A DNA stretch of 64,000 nucleotides from Lasiosphaeris hirsuta. Its lineage: Eukaryota; Ascomycota; Sordariomycetes; Sordariales; Lasiosphaeriaceae. Under the pieces are notes generated by a model. That model was not told where the DNA came from, made no database searches, and was given only the letters and a program-made list of their open reading frames with translations. Shown here in pieces: positions 11,224-24,037 of the stretch (position 1 is the first letter of the stretch; each line of letters begins with the position of its first letter). Made by a program: the position numbers and the translations under genes. The stretch lies in assembly GCA_030549175.1 (NCBI GenBank), contig JAUKUA010000003.1:3534001-3598000 (forward strand), given 5' to 3'.

Positions 11224-13749
11224 ATGAGACAGCGCGCTTCTCTCGACATTATCGCCGACGACCGCGGCGGTCCCGTTGTGCAGGAGGAAGTCGAGGTCGA
11301 CCCGGAGAATGGCGCCCAGGCCCAGGAAGATTCGCGATCGACATCGTCGACCAGCTCGCCCGTCCCCGCTGATAACGAGGAGTCCGACTTCTTCCTCGGC
11401 GCCAACGATTCTCAGTCGTCGCTGGGCGTGCCCAACCTACAAGACATGCAGGTCATCGACGACGAGTGCCTGCCCCCAATCAACCGCCTTCCCAACGAGA
11501 TCTTGATCGCCATTTTTGTCAAGCTCAATTCCGCATCCGACATCCTCCATGTCATGCTCACCTGTAAACGCTGGGCCCGCAATGCTGTCGACATCCTATG
11601 GCATCGCCCTGCCTGCACATCATGGTCGAAGCACGCCTCCATCTGCCAAACGCTTGGCTTCGAGAGCCCGTACTTTTCGTATCGCGACTTTATCAAGCGC
11701 CTGAACCTAGCTTCCCTCGCCGACAAGGTCAACGATGGCAGCGTCATGCCCCTCGCTTCCTGCACCCGCGTCGAGCGCTTAACCCTCACCGGCTGCAGGG
11801 GCTTGACGGATTCTGGCCTCATCGCTCTGATCGAGAACAACACACATCTTCTCGCTCTCGATATCTCCCTCGACGTGCAGATCACCGAGGCTTCCATCAA
11901 TGCGATCGCCGACAACTGCCGTAGGCTGCAAGGCCTAAATGTCTCCAACTGCACCAGGATCTCCAACGAGAGTATGATTAAGCTGGCTCAGAGCTGCAAG
12001 TACCTCAAAAGGGTATGTTTTCTTCCTTAGTTCTGCTTCCAGTGTCCGACCGTAGTGTCCTCTGCAGCAGCGTCGAGGACCGAGTCAACACGAACGCACG
12101 CTAACCTCGACCAATCACAGCTTAAGCTCAACGACTGTAACCAACTGAACGACGAGGCCGTTGTTGCCTTTGCCGAACACTGTCCTAACATCCTTGAAAT
12201 CGATCTCCACCAATGTCGACTCGTAGGCAACGAGCCCGTTACCCGGCTTCTCTCCAAGGGGCAATCTCTCCGCGAGCTTCGCCTTGCTGGCTGTGACTTG
12301 ATCGACGACTCGGCCTTCATTTCGCTTCCTAGCAACAAGACATACGAGCACCTGCGTATCCTCGATCTCACCTCCTGTTCTGAGTTGACAGACAGAGCGG
12401 TCGAAAAAATCATCGACGTCGCGCCACGGTTGCGCAATCTTGTCCTTGCCAAGTGCCGAAAAATAACGGATGCCGCCGTTTATGCGATCGCTCGCCTCGG
12501 CAAAAATCTGCACTATGTTCACCTGGGTCACTGCGGACAAATCACGGATGATGCAGTTAAGCGTCTGGTACAAGCGTGCAACAGAATCCGCTACATTGAC
12601 CTCGGTTGCTGCACTCTCCTGACCGACGATTCGGTCACCAAACTAGCTACCCTTCCCAAGTTGAAGAGGATCGGCCTTGTAAAGTGTGCCAACATCACAG
12701 ATGAAAGCGTACACGCCTTAGCGCGAGCGAACCAGCGGGCACGCCCCCGGAGGGACGCCGATGGGAACATTATCCCCGGGGAGCATTATACAAGCAGCAG
12801 CCACAGCAGCCTTGAAAGGGTTCATCTTAGCTATTGCACCAACTTGACCCTACAGGTAAGACTGCTTTGTGCTTGTCCATGCCCTTGATGTTTTTGCTGA
12901 CAATTTTATTCAAGAGTATACTGAGGCTGCTAAACTCATGCCCACGCCTAACCCATCTCAGTCTTACCGGAGTTCAGGCTTTCTTAAGGGACGATCTCGA
13001 GATATACTGTCGCGATGCCCCTCCAGGTATGTTTCTTGCCCCTCTCCGTAGATAGTGTTGCCATGTATATGCCCTAACTTGAGGTTCCAGAATTTACCGA
13101 GCATCAGCGATCAGTCTTCTGTGTTTTCTCAGGCCAGGGGGTTGTCGGACTCCGAAAGTATCTAAACCACGAGCGTGCATTCGCAGATTTGCGTGTCATT
13201 CCGACTTCCGGAGATGCCGGCAGCCATCCACTTCCTCCACCTCCTCCAGATCTTCCTACCACGCTACCTTCGGGGGTCGCCCATGTCCACAACCCCGACA
13301 GTGCTTTCGAAGATGGAGAGCCAGACGCCGTGGATGACGACGACGCCCTCGAGGACGGTTCCGAAATGGTCATAGACACGCAACCTCTGCTTGGTCATCA
13401 CGATGCTAGTCCCACCGTGCGGCCCGCTCCCTTAGGTGGGAATTCTGTGCCACAACTGCCACCGATATCTACACAAGTTCCCACGAACCCCAACCCGTTT
13501 GGCTATGTCACCGGTCACCCCCCGTATGTGCCGATTACATTTGCTAGGAGAACAACAATCTCGAACTCGCCAGGAGGCGCTGACGCCATGGATATTACTG
13601 TGGCAGGCCCTTCCCCTGGCGGCTTGAGTGCAGATGGTCTTGTCGAATCTCCGTCTCAGGCGCATTCGCCCGGAAGCCGCCAGGCTTCTGGTTCCAGCCC
13701 AAGTCCTACCATGATAAGTGCAAATGATGAGACACACAGAAACCCGTGA
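11224..13749 (+). CDS. grr1: GRR1-like F-box/leucine-rich repeat protein of SCF ubiquitin ligase
   Basis: Substrate-recognition subunit of an SCF E3 ligase, related to yeast Grr1 (glucose sensing, cyclin turnover) and Aspergillus GrrA (ascospore formation). Four exons, 11224-12012, 12121-12855, 12915-13026 and 13091-13749, give 764 residues. An acidic, Ser-rich N-terminus is followed by the F-box at about 86-130 (INRLPNEILIAIFVKLN) and a long series of cysteine-containing LRRs with the pattern L..C..ltD.s, for example LTLTGCRGLTDSGLIALIE and LDLTSCSELTDRAVEK. The C-terminus after the last LRR (GLRKYLNHERAFADLRVIP) is conserved in filamentous fungi, then a Pro/Ser-rich low-complexity tail. ATG chosen because it is the first ATG in the frame; no upstream exon is required. 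Introns have GTATGT or GTAAG donors. Confidence 0.95.
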
Positions 13750-14686
13750 AGAGTCGGCGACAACCGAATCCCTTGAGACGCCGACCTATCGTAGGTTTGT
13801 CAGCAATCTTTGTCCAGACTACGGCGCCAACAAAAAGAAGCAGAAGCCAGGGGTGTCAACCTAGCAACCTAGCAATGACGTGGTCTGCGCTTGAGTGGAC
13901 AAGCAATTACTGCGTCAAAAGATGTCCTCCGGCAACCTACCTCTTTATGTTCAGTTGAGCGTCGAGGCACGAAAATATTGGACCATTGATACCCTAATGT
14001 TTTATTACTTTTTTCTGGGCATACAACGCTTCGCACGACGGCTCTTCCGGATGAACCGGAGAGTCTGTGCATTCTGGCACCAGTCTTGTTTTTGTTGGCT
14101 TAACCCACACTTTTTTTTTTAAAGGTATGCATACTCTGGTTTCGCGGGAACGATCGGCAAGGACGGCTTTTCCTGCCGTGGCTTGACAAGATTACATGAG
14201 ACAGCGGAGCAGTTTTTGGGAGGCAGGCATAATGCATTTGACATTTTGACGGATCAAAAAAACAGCAAGGAAAGTACCAAGGATGGGAAAGGGACACAGG
14301 CACGCAACGGGACTTTTCACGTTGTCGATGTCATGCATGGACAAGCTACTTTCGTTGTTGGGCAAGAAGGACTCGTTTTGAGAACAATTACCATGTTGGC
14401 ATTCACGCATCTTGCTCCACGAGATGCTGATTCGGCCAATTTCGTGTAAGCAATCGCAGCCCAGGCGCTTTCGACGGCGAGGTGGCGAGGCGGCGAGGCG
14501 ACATGGCCGATACCATTGTCTAGATTTTAGGGTCTAAGTACCTGGTGCGATTAGACTTAAAATTGAAGAAGCCTGGCCCGTTGATTGAGATTCTGTTCCC
14601 CTTGTGATGCGATTTGGTGGTCGGACTCGAGGGACCGAGTGTCTCGTGAAGGATCCGAGACGAAAGTAAATAAACTCCCCTTTCAT

Positions 14687-14697
14687 GGGGGGGGGGG
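14687..14697 (+). repeat. poly-G run (11)
   Basis: Homopolymer of 11 G on the plus strand, one of several in this window. Confidence 0.9.
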
Positions 14698-15022
14698 CAA
14701 CCAAATGTTGGGCCAGCTGCCAAAAGTAGGTACCCTCGAGGGAATATATGAAACGGCAGGGTATTGTTCTAAGAGCAATCCCTCGGTAAAGGGAATACCG
14801 GTTGGGCACCAGATGCCGCTCCTGCGAGTGTCGTTGCTGAGCGGAAGCACGGAAGCCAGCACTCGAGTGTGTTGCAGAGAGATCATCTTCACCGTCTTTC
14901 AAACAATACCAGTGAGAATTTTATGACAACGTTATGGTAACTCTTCCCTTTCCTGATCCTACATAAATAGGTTTGTAGAGAGAGCGTAAGGAGCAGGTTA
15001 GTGATATTACCCAGGTACCTAG

Positions 15023-15153
15023 GTGTGTGTCTAGATGGAGTGTAGCAGGGAGGTGGCAGTGGGCTGACTGTGTCATTAAATAGAGGCTCGGTGCTGTGGC
15101 AAAGGCTTCCTTGAGCCACACAAGTGACCTAGGGCCTTGTGGCACTTGCAACA
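15023..15153 (+). repeat. imperfect direct repeat, copy A
   Basis: This segment matches 15507-15615 in the same order: GTGTGTGTCTAGATG, GGGCTGACTGT, GGTGCTGTGGCA, then a GGGCCTTG..GCAC..GCAAC block. Many differences are transitions or small indels. The spacing of about 484 bp could fit a small degenerate element with terminal direct repeats, but I see no coding content between them. Confidence 0.55.
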
Positions 15154-15506
15154 GGCCCCCTTAGATAGCTCACGCCTTTGAATTTTATCTAAAAGTAGTA
15201 GCAAAAGTGAAGCTACTTACAAGGCCCTGATCCTCCTCTCTATCGCCAGTCTATAGTTCCTTTTTCTTATGCCTCATAGTGGGCTCTTTCTATTGATGGT
15301 TTCTTTTTTTTAGGGCCAAGGCGTTACGCAAGTTCTGCGGTCGGCGACATCTACCTCCTTACCTACAGTAGTTGTTACAAAAGGTCGGAGAAGACTGGTG
15401 GTAGCTCTGTCTAATAGAGAGTATTTTGCTGTGATTTGCTCTTTTCTTATCTTGCCTGTCGAATCGTAGGCTGTGAAATGTGGTGCCTCAAAAGGAGGAC
15501 CCTCAA

Positions 15507-15615
15507 GTGTGTGTCTAGATGAAATGTGGAAGCGGGGGAAAGGCAGGGGCTGACTGTATAAGCAGAGGGTGCTGTGGCAGAACAAGTGGCCTTGGGCCTT
15601 GGGGCACCCGCAACG
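15507..15615 (+). repeat. imperfect direct repeat, copy B
   Basis: Second copy of the repeat described at 15023-15153, with the same ordered blocks and a small net deletion in the middle. Confidence 0.55.
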
Positions 15616-18600
15616 GAGAGGCGGGGACGGTCGGAGCTGGCGTCGTCCTAGATCTCATCGTCTCTTGATCAGCAACCAATTTTCGGGGGCCCTCGCTGTC
15701 TTTCAAAGCGCCGAGTAAAGTCAAAGCGTGGCGGCAACGGTTGGGGAGTCGATTTGGTGGCGCGAGTCCATCACGGCCTTTCTGGCCTGGCCCTACCAGT
15801 GGGCCAAGGTCAGTTGAGCGTGACATGAACTCGGACGGGAGGGGAACTTGCCGGGGAGAGGTCGGCAAGGCTCTGGTTTGCGGGGTTCGCCACGTGTTGC
15901 TGGGAGAGCAGTCACTGGAGGGAAGTGCGGGTTGTCGGGGTGCTGTTCAAGAGCTGTTTTGGGGGGGGGGCTGTCGGATTCTTTGTTTTGTTATAGGGGG
16001 CCGTAGTGGGCGATGAAGAAGGTTGAGGCCCCTATGTTCAGCGGAGTGACGAGGAAAGAGGGGCGGAAGTGGTGCTGCTGATTGAGGGCTGGTGTTGGGA
16101 CTGGAGCACGCTGGCGATGGCTTGAGTACCTACCTGGGCAGTAGGTATGCTCTGTGGCTAGTTACTGGAGAAGATGAGGGAGTGTCTCGATCGAGAGAAT
16201 TATGTTGGCGGGAGGAGAAAAGGAAGAGGACGGGAGAAGCGGGAGAAGGGGGCTTGTGGTAGTCGGACTGGCTAAATTGGGCCCCCCTTGCGGTGAGCCT
16301 CAGCGCAACCTTACCTGCAGTCGACTCCTGAGGTCAGTGTCCCGTCCATGGATCTCAGTTGTGCCTCACTGGCGCATATCCCAGCCCCGTGGATTCAACA
16401 GCCCCATGGATCATTCGACAGTCCCATCTCGACATCCCCGTCTGAATTTTGGCACCAACTCTACCAGAGTTCGCACAGCCTTTTAGTTTTTCATTTAGTC
16501 AGAGGGCATGGGGTCGTAGTTTACGAACTATTGCCGGCACCTAGGGAATTACCTACCTTATGCTGATGTGGTGTTTGAGGACAAGACAAGGCATGCTGCC
16601 CACGCTGGACATCACGACGCAACTGAGAACTCAGCCCACACACCTGAAGGCACCCAACGCCCCCGCCCCGATTCACCGGCATCCAAGACCGTGGCAGCGT
16701 TCTTTCTTCTAGGAGGCCGCCAGTTGGCGAGAAGCAATGAGGCCGACACATCAGGCCAAAGTGAAACGAACCATGGCTCCGAGGGCCGCAACTGTGACCC
16801 AGCGGTTACGGCCCACACGTCATCAGCGCCAATTTTAGTCATTCCTCAGAAGCACATTGTGGGACTTCGGCGCTGGCTGCACGCGCTTCATGCGGTGCAC
16901 GCTGCCGGCCTCCAGGTACGGGGCCCGCCTGAGAACTCCGGCAGAGACTTAAGGCGAGGGCCTTCTCGGCTGGCTCTATCACCTAGCCTACATCTGCTGA
17001 CAGGTGATCACTGCGGTTTGGTATCCACGGCCACGACCACTGCCACGATCTCGGCTGCTTTCAGTTGCGCCCTCAACGTGTCTCTGCCTGGGGCGTATGT
17101 ACCCACACACAGCCTCTGACTCCAAGTCTCATGAGAATCTGGTGGGAGCTGCCTTCCCTGTCTCTGGAAAGTACTCGTTCGCCAATCCCCTTGATATTTA
17201 ATACGCAGTAGGCAATGGATGTGATCCACCAACTCCAATGTCGCGGTGGCGTCGATGCGGCTTCCCCGGGGAACACCTGAAGCGTTTCAAGACATCATCA
17301 CGGCTTCAGCGAGGCTTTATCCGCCCTCTAGGTCGGTCACCCTTCCGCCACCTGTTTCTCTTTTATCTTGGATCGACTGCCGGCATCAAGGTTTTCGGCA
17401 CCGCAACCTCCAGTCATCGCAACTCCAGTCCAACCGCCGAGAACGACATATCATCTCGGTGCTCCGAGCTGCATGCGCTCGGACACTGCCAGTTTATGTG
17501 GCAGTCAGACACGCTCCATCTTCTCCGAATCCTGGGTGGGACGCGGTGAATCCAGAAGCATGCAAGCGGCTGTGGCTCGCGTGACGTGCCCCGGGACAGA
17601 ACAGTTCCGTGAAACAAAATCGAGTTTCTTCGACCTTCTGGAATTTCCACCTACACGGGCGAACGCGTCTGGAAAGCTGCTGCAAAAGAGCCGCTAGTCA
17701 CACGAAGACCAAATGTTATTTGCCGTGTTTCCCACAGCGTGCTAGCTTTGGTAGGTAGTGTGCTAGTGTTTGGTACCTAGGAGCCCCGCCTCACAAGCTA
17801 CGACTCTCAACAAACACCTTGTACATTGTAGTAGACCACTATCCTACCTACCTATCTAGCGCGCTAAGGAACTATTTCTGGCTGTACAGCAGGGATCTAG
17901 CCCCTTTCTCCCCGCCCCCAAAGCCACATAAATTAGGGGATCCCATTCCGGCCAACCACGACGCCACTCCACCAAACCTCTCTCTAGGAGACCATCAAAT
18001 AAGCAATGCCCAGCAGGTGCAAATCCTCCCGTATTAAATTCGAAAGACGGACCATGGGTCCAGGTCATGACGGTAGTTGGCAAGCGGTGTCGCTTGCCCC
18101 TCTCTCGTAGACCCGCGGTAATCCGCCAGCACTCCCCATGTCCGATCGAACGCCGCAAGCAGCTCTATTACGGCCGTTGGAGTGGGCAGGGGCTGTAAAT
18201 CCTTTGAAAATCACCTGCGAATCAGCCCTCTCTTCCTGAAACGGGTTGGTCTGCAAGGGACGTGGTGTGGGCGGTGAGGGGGGCAAGGCTAGGGGGTTGC
18301 TCGCTCACCAGATCGATCCCTAAGCCTGAATTGCAACGAGCTTCAGGCTCTCCCCAGGCGTCAGATTGGATGACCAAGTGGCCCACTTCTTCACGGCGTA
18401 TCTCAGAGCCGGGTACGGAGGAGGCAGCTGCAGGCCGGAGTGTGTTAGCCGCTTGGGAGAGGGCGGCGTGCCAAGTAAGGCAACTCACACATTTCTCCAG
18501 CGGTAGCACTCTTTAAGAAAGGCGTTGAGGGTGGCAGGGTATTGGGGTTTGCAATGGGGAGGAGACGAGTCGATGGAACAAAGTGATTGTGACGAGAGTT

Positions 18601-18914
18601 GATGTCTCTTCGCCATCGTCCCCAACTATAGTATTTATACCGCTGAGACTAAGCGGTGCGCGACAGCAAAAAGCAAACACACGACGCAGTGAGAGCAAAA
18701 CCGGTGGAGCAGAAGCAGCTGTAAAAGCCACTATCCGTTGGGAGATCGCCGCCAGAGCCGTGAATAGAATGGTTCTAGCCCGGCGAGGGCTAGGCTGTTG
18801 CGGGATGCTCCATTCTCACCACTGAACCAGCAACACATCTTCAACCTGTCTTATTTGTGAGTGGAAGAGCGCCCATGTCAGTGGTGTCGTGAGCCATTCG
18901 GGAATTGAGCCTGC

Positions 18915-18915
<1 letters not shown>

Positions 18916-18947
<32 letters not shown>
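18916..18947 (+). repeat. trinucleotide microsatellite (GCA)n
   Basis: About ten and a half perfect GCA/AGC units. No supported gene covers it, so it is not evidently a polyglutamine tract. Confidence 0.9.
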
Positions 18948-18949
<2 letters not shown>

Positions 18950-21900
18950 GCCATGTCGGGCGATCGGACATCTGCATCTACCAATGGAAGCCCTAGCGAT
19001 TTCTGGGCCCCTGGCAGCCATTGAAGAATCACCCGAGCTAAGAAATGCAGAGGCAGAAGGGCGTTGGCACCCATGAGACCGGGCTTCGAGAAGGCGTCGG
19101 ATGGGGAAGCTAAAGCCAGGAGACAGAGGCAGGGGTGGGAATGGCACACAAAAAATCTGCTCTTCAGCAGAAGCCCGGAGGCAATGATCGTCATCCGTAA
19201 TATACCAAGCAGCTGAACTTTTCAACGGTAACCAACCATCTGGAGGGTATTCCACGCTAAAATCGGAATGGATGGAATATAGGTGGAAGGGGAACGGAAA
19301 CCTGACCCAGGGCACCCCAAGAGCTCCGGGCAAGACTCTGGAAAGGCTGAGGTAGGGGGCCGACGGGCACACAGTTGGGTGTGCGTAGAAGGCCTCATAT
19401 AGGCCCCCCCAAAAAAAGGCTCAGTGCAGTCGGGTCGAACGACGGGAGGGCCTGGGTGGCCTGTAGCGAGGGCACCGGGCCGTTCACCTAGAAGCCGCGA
19501 GACGCGGCCCGGGTATGCAACACGAGCAGGGGGGCCGGGCGATGCCCCCCCCTCCCCCTAGGCAGGCAAGCAGGCCATTGAATACTGCCTGAGCAATTGG
19601 ATGGAAAGAATCACGGGCCTCCGCGAGTTTCGTGGAGATATGGGCGAACGGCAGTGACAGTGGTGCCACAAAAGGCCACTGACATCAGCAGACTATTGAT
19701 CTTTGCGATATCAAAATAAAAACTAGAATCGTACGGCGAATGAGGCGATGGAAAGAGAAGATAATTGATAGCAAGAATCGCGGTGGGGTTGCATCTTGGT
19801 CAACGGCGAGTTGCTGGGATGCGTTACGCGCCCAGATAAATTTGGCTTCGCCCCAATTGATGCGCTCCAGGTGTGTCGGTAAAATGTGCAACGTTGCCGG
19901 TCCTAATGGCCGCTAAGACCGGCCAGGTGAATATGTAGGCTCTAGGCTGCGTGTTCATTGTTCCAACATACCATGTGAGTAAGGGGGTGAAACGTTGGAA
20001 GGCCACCGGGCAATGGACAAGTGCAATAATTTATCGTGGTGCTGGGGATTGATGGATATGCCCGGGGAGGAAAAGATACCCAGCCTGATTCTCATGCAGG
20101 GGGTATAACAGAGGAGGCAGGCAGCACACACGCCGGGCGGTCGAGACCTTCTGGACGATTTCTATAGGTTATCCTAACTTGGAAGATAGCTGGGTTGGGG
20201 CGTCGAGAAACAAATATGGTAGGTACCTTGCCCAACACCAAGTGGTCACCGTTCGCAGCCCGCTTCACCACTCTGTCAGCGCCCCTCCCGGAGCCATCTC
20301 CACTAATGAAGTCTCAACAACGCGTGTCCTTCCGTTTCGAAACAGGTCAAGAGCCTGCTATTGTTCTTTACAACTTGAATTGAATCTATTTCGACTACTG
20401 GCAGCATCTTTCCTTCTTCGCATCCTTGTTGCATCCCCCAAAGTCCTGCTTTTGACGCTTGCTGACGCCCTCGGGGCGACCTCCGCCAGTTATTCTTCTT
20501 CACCTTGACTCGACGAGAAGGCTCCAAGCCGTGCCTCCCGACAACTTCGAGACCCAGGCAGCGACGACAGACTATTGAACGCGAATCGAGGCATGCCGGA
20601 GCGTGCTGAAGCGTTCTTTTTGAAGAGGCTCTGCAAACCCACAGAGCAGAAGCTCCGGTCTGATGTTTTCATGCAACGGCGGACGCGACTACGCGCATCG
20701 GGCGCATCGATCGACGACTTGATCCGACGCTCCAAACAACACCTTGAACCACCTACGCTAGGCACCGTTCGGCGTTGCTGCGCGCGCTCCATCATTCCGG
20801 TGTCATCATCCACCATCTTGCACGCTCTTCTGCCAACTCGAAAGGTGCCTTTGGAGGGGGACGATCGCCAGAAGCCTACATTGTCCCGACGCGCATGTCA
20901 AATGTAGACATCAGCATCCATCATGGTTGTTAGCGCTGGGCCTGTGTTGGTAGCTCTGTAGCGGATACCTCCGCACACACAGACAGCCTCGACAAATTCC
21001 TAGCTTCAGGAACAGGGAAAGACTTTGCGATCAACGGGGCGGGACAAGGAGAATCGCCTGGAGGAGAGCCTTAGAGGTGAGTGCGGCATCATGTTCTCTC
21101 AAGTCGGCAATGTTTCGAGAAAAAATACACAAAGTGGTGCGTGTCGTTACCGTTCATGTTGTGGCCTCTTCTCCCGACTCTTCGGTCTCTTAGACAGCTC
21201 GAGTGAGTGGCCACTTGTCTCGAAGAATGCACCTCTTCTCAGCTTGTTTCTCTTTGGCCCAATACAAGCTTTCACTCTCTACGCCTCTACCCCTTTCCTT
21301 GAGAGCTACCGCCTCCTGCCATGCTCAACTTGGCAGGAGGATGGGCTTCAACACAGTGGGACGTTTCGGAGCATTGGGCCACCCGCATCTGCTCATATAT
21401 GCCTCCTTTACGGGAGAACATAGGCTTTGATTTATTTCTCCGCCTGATTAAACTGGTGTATGGGCGTATGTTGCGGTGGTGTCTGTATCGAAGGACGTCG
21501 TCAATGTCAAATGTGGGTCGAAACTATCTCCCGACTCTAGAATATGGGGTGTCGGTTGCTTGCATCTGGGCCCACTTCTACTGCAGCAAGACAGCCCGAC
21601 GCTGTTTCACAAGGCACTGTGCGAACTCCATCTTGTTTAGCCAGCTACCAAAATTGTGAGGCTTGGGAATGAGCCTGAAGCTGCGTTTGTGGCAAAGCAG
21701 AATCCTCGACACCAAACAACAGCGTGCAGTGGATATGAGAAGAGAGGAAACGTCAAGTGGCAAGGTATCAGCCCTAGTACACACATCCCTGCACACCATA
21801 TCACGCCTACATCAGCATTCGCTAGGCACAATGGGGCATTCCGGAAAGGGACTGGTGGAAATATGATATAAAGCTATATCGCATTGCCTGATATGCCCGA

Positions 21901-24037
21901 GCAATGTGTGGAAGCTAACTGAGCGGAAAGAGAAGACTTGCGTGGCTGCGCAACCTATGGGCGATGGCAAGCACGGATTGTCGTTACCTTAAGCATCAAA
22001 TTTTTTTTACAATACAACACCCAGGTCAGACGGCGTTAGTAGTGGAGAACTACAAAGAGCCTCATCCGTTCGAAGGATCTACCTGGCTGAGAACGGCGCT
22101 AGGCGAGTGGTGCGAAATAAGCAAATAATCCTGCTGGCGATCGAATAAGGGTGCGGGATCCGCGGGTTGGCCAAGGGCCGGGGAAGCGACCCGCGCCCTA
22201 GAACTCCAGAGTCGGCCGGGGATAGGCCCTGGGGTACATACCAATAGCGGCATCCAACTTCCATGGATGGACTGGGGCTGGATGGAAGCGTTCCGCTGTG
22301 GCTAGAGGCGTCAAGCAGGCGTACGTGTGACGGCGGACCACCCAGCGCTGCGCTGCGTTGGTAGGAGGTACCTAACGCATCAAGACGGGGACCCTTGTCG
22401 CACGCCGAGTAGCTGGCGGGTCTCATGCCAGCCCTTCCCGAAGCTCGACGGCCGAGAATCTGCTGGCGGGACACGAGGAAATGTGTGTGTTTGATCCGGC
22501 TTCTGCGTTCCTCGTTGGGGGCGCCGTTTGGGGGTTACGATTGAGTCAATCAAGAGAGGAGAAGGGAGGAGAGTTCCAGCGCCGCTCGGCCCTGCTAGCG
22601 CCCTTGATCGGGCCTCGATGAGCTCCTGGAAGTTCCCAGTCCCAACGACGCTTTGGAATTGGTATTCACGACGAAATCACCGTTTTACACAATGCTACGA
22701 TTGCCTCGGGGAAGTTTGCGTGCACCTAGGCAGTCACCGCGACCTTCGCGACTTTCCTATCCGTTTTGGTGGCCCATTCCCAGCAGCATCCACTGCTGAC
22801 AACCGGCCACTAGCTGCCGAAACGAGTGTCGCGTTGTCATGGGCGGTGCTTTGGGGAAATGTTGCGTCTCGGATGACGTCTTCGTGTCGCATCACGAATC
22901 GAAGGGCTATCCAAGACACCTTCTTCCTTTTAGCCGTTCTGCAACTCGCGGGAGGACTCCAGCGAAGGGGATCAGCGAGGGGAACATGGACGGCCTGCGA
23001 TTTGCGGCTCAGGGCGCTTGCTAGCTAGCAGCAGGCTAGCACCGACTGGTTGTCCAAGTAACTCTTCCTGGGCTGCTTCGCTCATGGTTTGTTCCCCCGA
23101 GTCTTTCCAACTGCGCTTTAACTACTAGCTAATGGGAACCGAAAGATGAAGACGGAGAGACGGATATTCCTCATCAATCTTTTTCGCAATAGCTTCTGCA
23201 GTTGATGCCGACAGGACATGAACCTCTCGGAGAGAAAGGGGTAAGGGTCACGTGATGTTTGTATCCCATTCACTGCAGTGTGGCCCAAGCTCTAACTGCC
23301 CCAGGGCGCATGGACCTCGGCGCGTCTGTTTCACAGTGCTGCCAGCTTTCATCTTTCATGAATGTCTTTCCGAATAAGATACCAGACTTCGTACTCCGTA
23401 GACACATGGCCATTGCAGTTCAATTCCGTTGCAATATTATCTCTATCTTTGTTTGCATTTCCACTTGGCAAAAAATGAGCCGCGCAGTCAGTACGGCCTA
23501 TTCTTTGGCGAACGATGGGGAAATCTGACGCGTCCGCTTCTCACATGCCTGGTTCACGCCAGGAGCTGCCGCAAAGGAGCTGCCGCAAAATGGACTCCCT
23601 CGCATGTATATGCATGTTTTGTAGCCCACAACGGGGCGATGGCATAACGGAAGGATCTTGACCACCAACCAACGGACCTGGAACACGAGTCAATGAGGTC
23701 CAAGGGTGTACCATCGTGAAGCTTTTGTTATTCGGCCGCGTGTCGCCCGATTCCATTGGTCCGTGCAACCAACCCTAGCCAGGCAGCGATGTTCTCTGGC
23801 TTGCCAGGGTTGGCGATAAGGAAGCATCATGTTATCTGCCCCGCCCTGCAACCATGATGGCTGGACATTTTCCCAGAACTTCAAAATCCACCCAATTCCC
23901 GTCCCTTCTTTTTGCTTCAATTGAATGAGCCACTCCAGGCTATCCTGTGAACTCAGCACCTCCTTGCACCTCCTAGCACCACGCAGCGCGAGCCAGCCAT
24001 TTGAGCGGCCCGGCCAATCCACTTGGCCTATCAACCC

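Larger units (their letters stand above)
13750..24037. other. ten-kilobase stretch without a supported protein gene
   Basis: After the GRR1 3' flank I find no frame with a recognisable domain or a convincing exon series until 24038. Frames over 100 residues (for example 16568-17119, 21025-21423, 22528-23028 on the plus strand) are low-complexity or overlap equally long frames on the other strand. A frame with ATG at 20593 (MPERAEAFFLKRLCKPTEQ, about 104 residues) is the least implausible but I recognise nothing in it. Contents I can name are a diverged direct repeat pair at 15.0-15.6 kb, an (AGC)n run at 18916, and G runs at 14687 and 15961. Confidence 0.4.

Noticed and set aside
16568..17119. 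Plus-strand frame of 183 codons
   Set aside because: Composition is Ala/Ser/Thr/Arg-rich as in random GC-rich translation, and frames of similar quality exist on the other strand.
20593..20907. Plus-strand frame starting MPERAEAFFLKRL
   Set aside because: Slightly protein-like but no family recognised and no supporting exons; mentioned only within the gene-free interval.
22528..23028. Plus-strand frame of 166 codons
   Set aside because: No recognisable motif and no ATG at the frame start; Trp/Arg/Ser pattern fits chance.
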